From positions 1 to 64,000 of the forward strand of contig CAJJXN010000001.1 of the NCBI GenBank assembly GCA_905197115.1: a stretch of 64,000 nt of DNA, read 5' to 3'. Numbering within the stretch: the first letter of the stretch is position 1; the number at the start of each line of letters is the position of its first letter. The notes beneath the pieces were generated by a model. That model made no database searches. It saw only the letters and a list, made by a program, of their open reading frames with translations, and had not been told where the DNA came from. Positions 60,940-64,000 of this stretch are shown here, piece after piece. Position numbers and translations under genes: made by a program. Origin of the DNA: an uncultured Bacillota bacterium. GTDB taxonomy: Bacteria; Bacillota_I; Bacilli_A; RFN20; CAG-631.

Positions 60940-62109
60940 CCTGAATTTACTGATGAATGGCAAAAAAGAAAGTTATTTGAAATGGCGAATTTTTACAAAG
61001 GATGTGGAATATCTAAAGAACAATTAAGTACTCAAGGTAATGAATGTATTTTATATGGAGAGCTTTATACAACCTATGATACAGAAACAATCAATGAAAT
61101 TAAAAGTAAAACAAATATTGATACCAAAGGGCTATTTTTTGGTAAAAAAAATGATGTAATAATTCCATCATCTGGAGAAACTCCAATAGACATTGCTACT
61201 GCATGTTGTGTATGTAAAGACAATGTTTTGTTTGGTGGTGATCTAAATGTCATTCGCTTAAAATCCGATAATGGCGCATTTATTAGCTGTCAATTAAATG
61301 GTAAGCGTAAATTTGATATTGCAAAAATAGCTCAGGGTGCATCAATTGTTCATCTACATAATGATGATTTAAAAAAACTATCCTTATATACGCCAAAAGT
61401 TTTTGAAGAACAAATGAAAATTGTTGAATTATTTACGTTAATTGATATGAGAATCAGATCCCAAAACAAAATCATTGAGGAATATAAGTCACTTAAAAAT
61501 TCAATTATAAATCAATTAATTTTTAATAATATAAAATTAAATCAATATGTTAAATTAAGAGACTTTGCAGTTTTAAAAAATGGATATGCGTTTAAAAACA
61601 AATCATATACTGATGATGGTAAATTTAATATTATCACTATTGCGAATGTTCAAGGTGATAGATATATAAACATATCATCTTGTAATAAAATACATCAAAT
61701 TCCAAAGGATATTCAACCACATCAAATTTTAGATATTGGTGATATTTTAATTTCACTTACTGGAAACGTTGGTCGTGTTTCTTTAATTAATATTTCTAAT
61801 TGTTTATTAAATCAACGTGTAGGTGTATTAAAATTTAAGAATAATGATTTGAAAAAGTATATATTTCAAGTGATTTCCAATAAAATATTTGAAAATAAAA
61901 TGATTTTGAAAGGACAAGGAGCTGCACAAAAGAATATAGGAAATGAGGATATAGAATCATTTTTAATTCCTTTTTCTCAAGATATTTCATATATAAATGA
62001 AATAGTAAAGTTATTAGAATGTTTTGATGAAAAAATAGCCATTGAAAAGCAAATCATCAATGACTATTTATATCAAAAAAAATATTTATTAGCTAATATG
62101 TTTATATAA
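60931..62109 (+). CDS. hsdS: HsdS-type specificity cassette 1 (no start codon of its own)
   Basis: About 392 aa, two target-recognition domains with conserved coiled-coil spacers: TRD1 from LRFPEFTDEWQKRKL to about 175, central helix IRSQNKIIEEYKS, TRD2 about 205-355, then YQKKYLLANMFI. The frame is open from 60910 and includes VPN before LRF, but lacks ATG and ribosome site; TTG at 60931 is the only nominal start. Likely a silent cassette that is read only after recombination with the expressed hsdS. Tail-to-tail with cassette 2, 8-nt overlap. Confidence 0.8.
   Translation: MRFPEFTDEWQKRKLFEMANFYKGCGISKEQLSTQGNECILYGELYTTYDTETINEIKSKTNIDTKGLFFGKKNDVIIPSSGETPIDIATACCVCKDNVLFGGDLNVIRLKSDNGAFISCQLNGKRKFDIAKIAQGASIVHLHNDDLKKLSLYTPKVFEEQMKIVELFTLIDMRIRSQNKIIEEYKSLKNSIINQLIFNNIKLNQYVKLRDFAVLKNGYAFKNKSYTDDGKFNIITIANVQGDRYINISSCNKIHQIPKDIQPHQILDIGDILISLTGNVGRVSLINISNCLLNQRVGVLKFKNNDLKKYIFQVISNKIFENKMILKGQGAAQKNIGNEDIESFLIPFSQDISYINEIVKLLECFDEKIAIEKQIINDYLYQKKYLLANMFI
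61462..61481 (+). repeat. hsdS central recombination site, copy 1
   Basis: CAAAACAAAATCATTGAGGA, the codons for QNKIIEE between TRD1 and TRD2. Identical copies at 62655-62674 (inverted) and 63817-63836. Confidence 0.75.
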
Positions 62110-63268
62110 ACATGTTCTGTAAAAGATATGCTTTTTGCTTTTTATAAAGTGAAAGTATATCTTTTTCTATTTGTAATTTTTCCTTTAAATCATTAATTAT
62201 ACAAATAAACTTTTCTGCATTCTCATCGCATTGTGGAACTTGAAGTTTTAAAAACCAATCTTTATTGAGATGTTTTAAACCACTACCTTCAAATCCTATA
62301 TAATCTATATACTTTTGTAGAACCGAAAATACTATTGAATAGAATTTAGTTAATAAGGAATTTCTAAATCTTATTACAAGGCAATCTGACATGGTTGTAA
62401 ATTTTCCATTGTGATATTTAAAATTCGCTTTTCCCCCAGTATTTGCAATGATATATTCACCATCAAAATCATAAGTGTTGAAATATTTAACTGTTTCTTC
62501 TTCATTTGTAAAGAATGGGTAATTGCCACCAAGCAAACCATCTCCTGATTGATGTTTTGTTTTTCTTTCAAAAATACAAATCTCTTTTACCGGTATAGTC
62601 TTAGAAATAGATTTCACCATTATATAACTTATCGAAAATATTTGAGATTTGATTTCCTCAATGATTTTGTTTTGAGTTGATATTAATAAATCCATTTTAC
62701 TTAAAACAATTCCTATTTTATTTTGAATTTCTAAGGTTGGAAAGTATAAAGAAATTTTTTCTAAACCATCTTGACTAATATTATAATGCTGAGCTCCTGC
62801 ACCCATTTTTATAATGATTTTTCTAGCGGTTGGGGTATCTAAAAGATGTTTAAAAAATATAGGATCGTATTCTCCAATCTTTTTACCTCTAATGATAAAA
62901 CCACCAAAAACAGATTTATTTACTTTATCCAAATAAACATTAGAGCGTCCAATATCTTCAATTGTTTCTGAACTTCTTTGAAAAAGAATATCTCCATATT
63001 CAACAATAAAATTATTAAATGTGTCGATATTTATATCAACAAATCCTTTAATGCAATCATACATTATATAATCATTGTTTAAAATATCGGAAACTGAAAT
63101 ATATTTAGTTCCTTTTCCATATTTTTCTTGACTTTCATTTAATCCATTTTGAAATTTTAGTAATGTTTTGATTTTTATCAATTTCCACTCACTATTATCA
63201 TTCTCAAATCTCAAATTGGGAACTTTTGAGATTGTTTTTTTCTTATGTTCCCAATTTGAGATTTTCAA
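62102..63268 (-). CDS. hsdS: HsdS-type specificity cassette 2 (inverted)
   Basis: About 388 aa on -. The true cassette starts at VPNLRFENDNSEWKL (63223 downward); the first ~16 residues of the open frame are read through the neighbouring inverted site and are probably not natural. TRD1 to about 190, central STQNKIIEEIKS, TRD2 and C-terminal YKKQKAYLLQNMFI. No convincing start or ribosome site. Different TRDs from cassette 1, so different DNA sequence specificities. Confidence 0.8.
   Translation of the reverse strand: MKISNWEHKKKTISKVPNLRFENDNSEWKLIKIKTLLKFQNGLNESQEKYGKGTKYISVSDILNNDYIMYDCIKGFVDINIDTFNNFIVEYGDILFQRSSETIEDIGRSNVYLDKVNKSVFGGFIIRGKKIGEYDPIFFKHLLDTPTARKIIIKMGAGAQHYNISQDGLEKISLYFPTLEIQNKIGIVLSKMDLLISTQNKIIEEIKSQIFSISYIMVKSISKTIPVKEICIFERKTKHQSGDGLLGGNYPFFTNEEETVKYFNTYDFDGEYIIANTGGKANFKYHNGKFTTMSDCLVIRFRNSLLTKFYSIVFSVLQKYIDYIGFEGSGLKHLNKDWFLKLQVPQCDENAEKFICIINDLKEKLQIEKDILSLYKKQKAYLLQNMFI
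62655..62674 (-). repeat. hsdS central recombination site, copy 2
   Basis: Reverse complement of CAAAACAAAATCATTGAGGA inside cassette 2. Confidence 0.75.
63206..63223 (-). repeat. hsdS 5' recombination site, copy 2 (inverted)
   Basis: GTTCCCAATTTGAGATTT read on -. Head to head with copy 3, 21 bp apart. Confidence 0.8.
63245..63264 (+). repeat. hsdS 5' recombination site, copy 3
   Basis: ATGTTCCCAATTTGAGATTT, at the 5' edge of the third cassette. Confidence 0.8.
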
Positions 63269-64000
63269 AGTATTCAGAAATAATCAAACTATGGCGATGT
63301 TCAGATTTCTTAAAAACATTTTCTACAAATTCTCTTTCTTGGGATCAACTTAGTTATATAGATGAATCTGAGTTTAAAAATCTTCACTATGGATTAATAC
63401 ATAATGGAGCACCAACATTAATAAATTGTGAAGAATATCAATTGCCTTTTATGCAAAGCAAAATAAAAAATTATACGCTATGCAAAAATGGTGACATTAT
63501 ATTTGCAGATGCCTCCGAAGACACAAAAGATATTTGCAAACCAGTAGAATTCATTAATATTGCAAACAACAAAGTTGTATCTGGATTACATACAATTCAC
63601 GCACGAGATATAAAAGAATTAACAGTGATTGGGTTTAAGGGGTATTTATTTTCCTCATATAATTTTCATAAACAAGTACATAGATTAACTCAAGGAACAA
63701 AAATATTTTCAATTAATCCTGGGAATTTTAAAGAAATGTATGTGGGAATTCCTGATGTAAATGAACAAAAAGATATTGTTTATTTATTTAGTAAAATTGA
63801 CAAGCGTATTGAATCCCAAAACAAAATCATTGAGGATTTAGACACTTTAAAGAAATCAATTAGTCTATTGATTTTTGGAGATAATAGCGAAATAAAGCTG
63901 AACTGGAAATTAGTGAAATTATCTAATGTTTTAAAAGAAAGAAAAACTTATGATATTAAAGAATCCAAATATCCACACGCTACCTTATCAAAAGAAGGTA
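63247..64000 (+). CDS. hsdS: HsdS-type specificity cassette 3, runs off the window
   Basis: Open from VPNLRFSKYSEIIKLWRC to the last base (251 codons). TRD1 about 15-185 (GDIIFADASEDTKDICKP, SGLHTIHARDIKE, typical HsdS strands), central helix RIESQNKIIEDLDTLKKS, and the beginning of TRD2 (NWKLVKLSNVLKERKTYD, KYPHATLSKEG). No start codon seen. Truncated only by the window edge. A third set of recognition domains. Confidence 0.8.
63817..63836 (+). repeat. hsdS central recombination site, copy 3
   Basis: CAAAACAAAATCATTGAGGA in cassette 3. Confidence 0.75.

Noticed and set aside
1..64000. CRISPR array, rRNA operon or replication origin
   Set aside because: No regularly spaced identical repeats, no rRNA sequence and no DnaA-box cluster or dnaA/dnaN genes were seen.

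Overview
This 64-kb window comes from a low-GC member of the Bacillota, most likely a gut bacterium of the Bacilli/Erysipelotrichia/'Tenericutes-like' branch. The DNA is very AT-rich, with AGGAGG-type ribosome binding sites and many Rho-independent terminators. The genetic code is standard: TGG codes Trp and TGA ends genes. An S-box (SAM-I) and an RFN (FMN) riboswitch are present, as is a bile-salt-hydrolase-family protein. A Bacillus-like block tatD-rnmV-rsmA-yabG includes the spore-coat protease YabG, so the lineage is or was spore-forming. The species cannot be named from this window.

Layout. 1-3.6 kb: creatininase-family hydrolase and the tldD/tldE protease pair. 3.7-9.8 kb: amino-sugar genes (GHL10 glycosidase, nagB, NahK-like kinase), a short-chain dehydrogenase and an MBL hydrolase. 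9.9-12.3 kb: isochorismatase-like hydrolase and a PadR-HAAS-DUF4097 envelope operon. 12.4-16 kb: radical SAM protein, phosphohexomutase, pseudouridine synthase. 16-22 kb: two paralogous lipoproteins, then an ABC exporter with its TetR and TerB-like partners. 22-27 kb: hpf, panE-like gene, SAM-riboswitch-controlled metK, small proteins, a lipoprotein deacetylase. 27-29 kb: a membrane-anchored Ig-like surface protein. 29-30.5 kb: decayed small-gene modules, each followed by a ~90-bp hairpin repeat, then tRNA-Thr. 30.6-43.5 kb: mostly housekeeping genes (rimO, nrnA, ackA, psuG, ferredoxin, ribU, mnmE, tatD, rnmV, rsmA, yabG), plus a CheA-like orphan kinase and a catalase homologue with a replaced active site. 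43.6-52 kb: two secreted lipoproteins (Ig/OB and ComEC-like MBL), M29 aminopeptidase, a glycosidase, a Ntn hydrolase, a uridine-kinase-like protein and a ferredoxin. 52-54.7 kb: small hypothetical and decayed genes. 54.7-64 kb: a mobile/defence island.

The defence island holds an AbiE-type toxin-antitoxin operon whose AbiEii nucleotidyltransferase toxin is fused to a complete histidine-phosphatase domain. It also holds a truncated acetyltransferase carrying foreign sequence, an IS21 element, and a tyrosine recombinase next to three type I restriction specificity (hsdS) cassettes. The cassettes share identical inverted recombination sites at their 5' ends and centres, so the locus looks like a DNA-methylation shufflon. 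hsdM, hsdR and the expressed hsdS are not seen and presumably lie beyond the right edge.

Best leads: the AbiEii-histidine phosphatase fusion, the catalase-fold protein that lost its distal His and proximal Arg, the hsdS shufflon, and the repeat-bounded small-gene modules at 29-30.3 kb.
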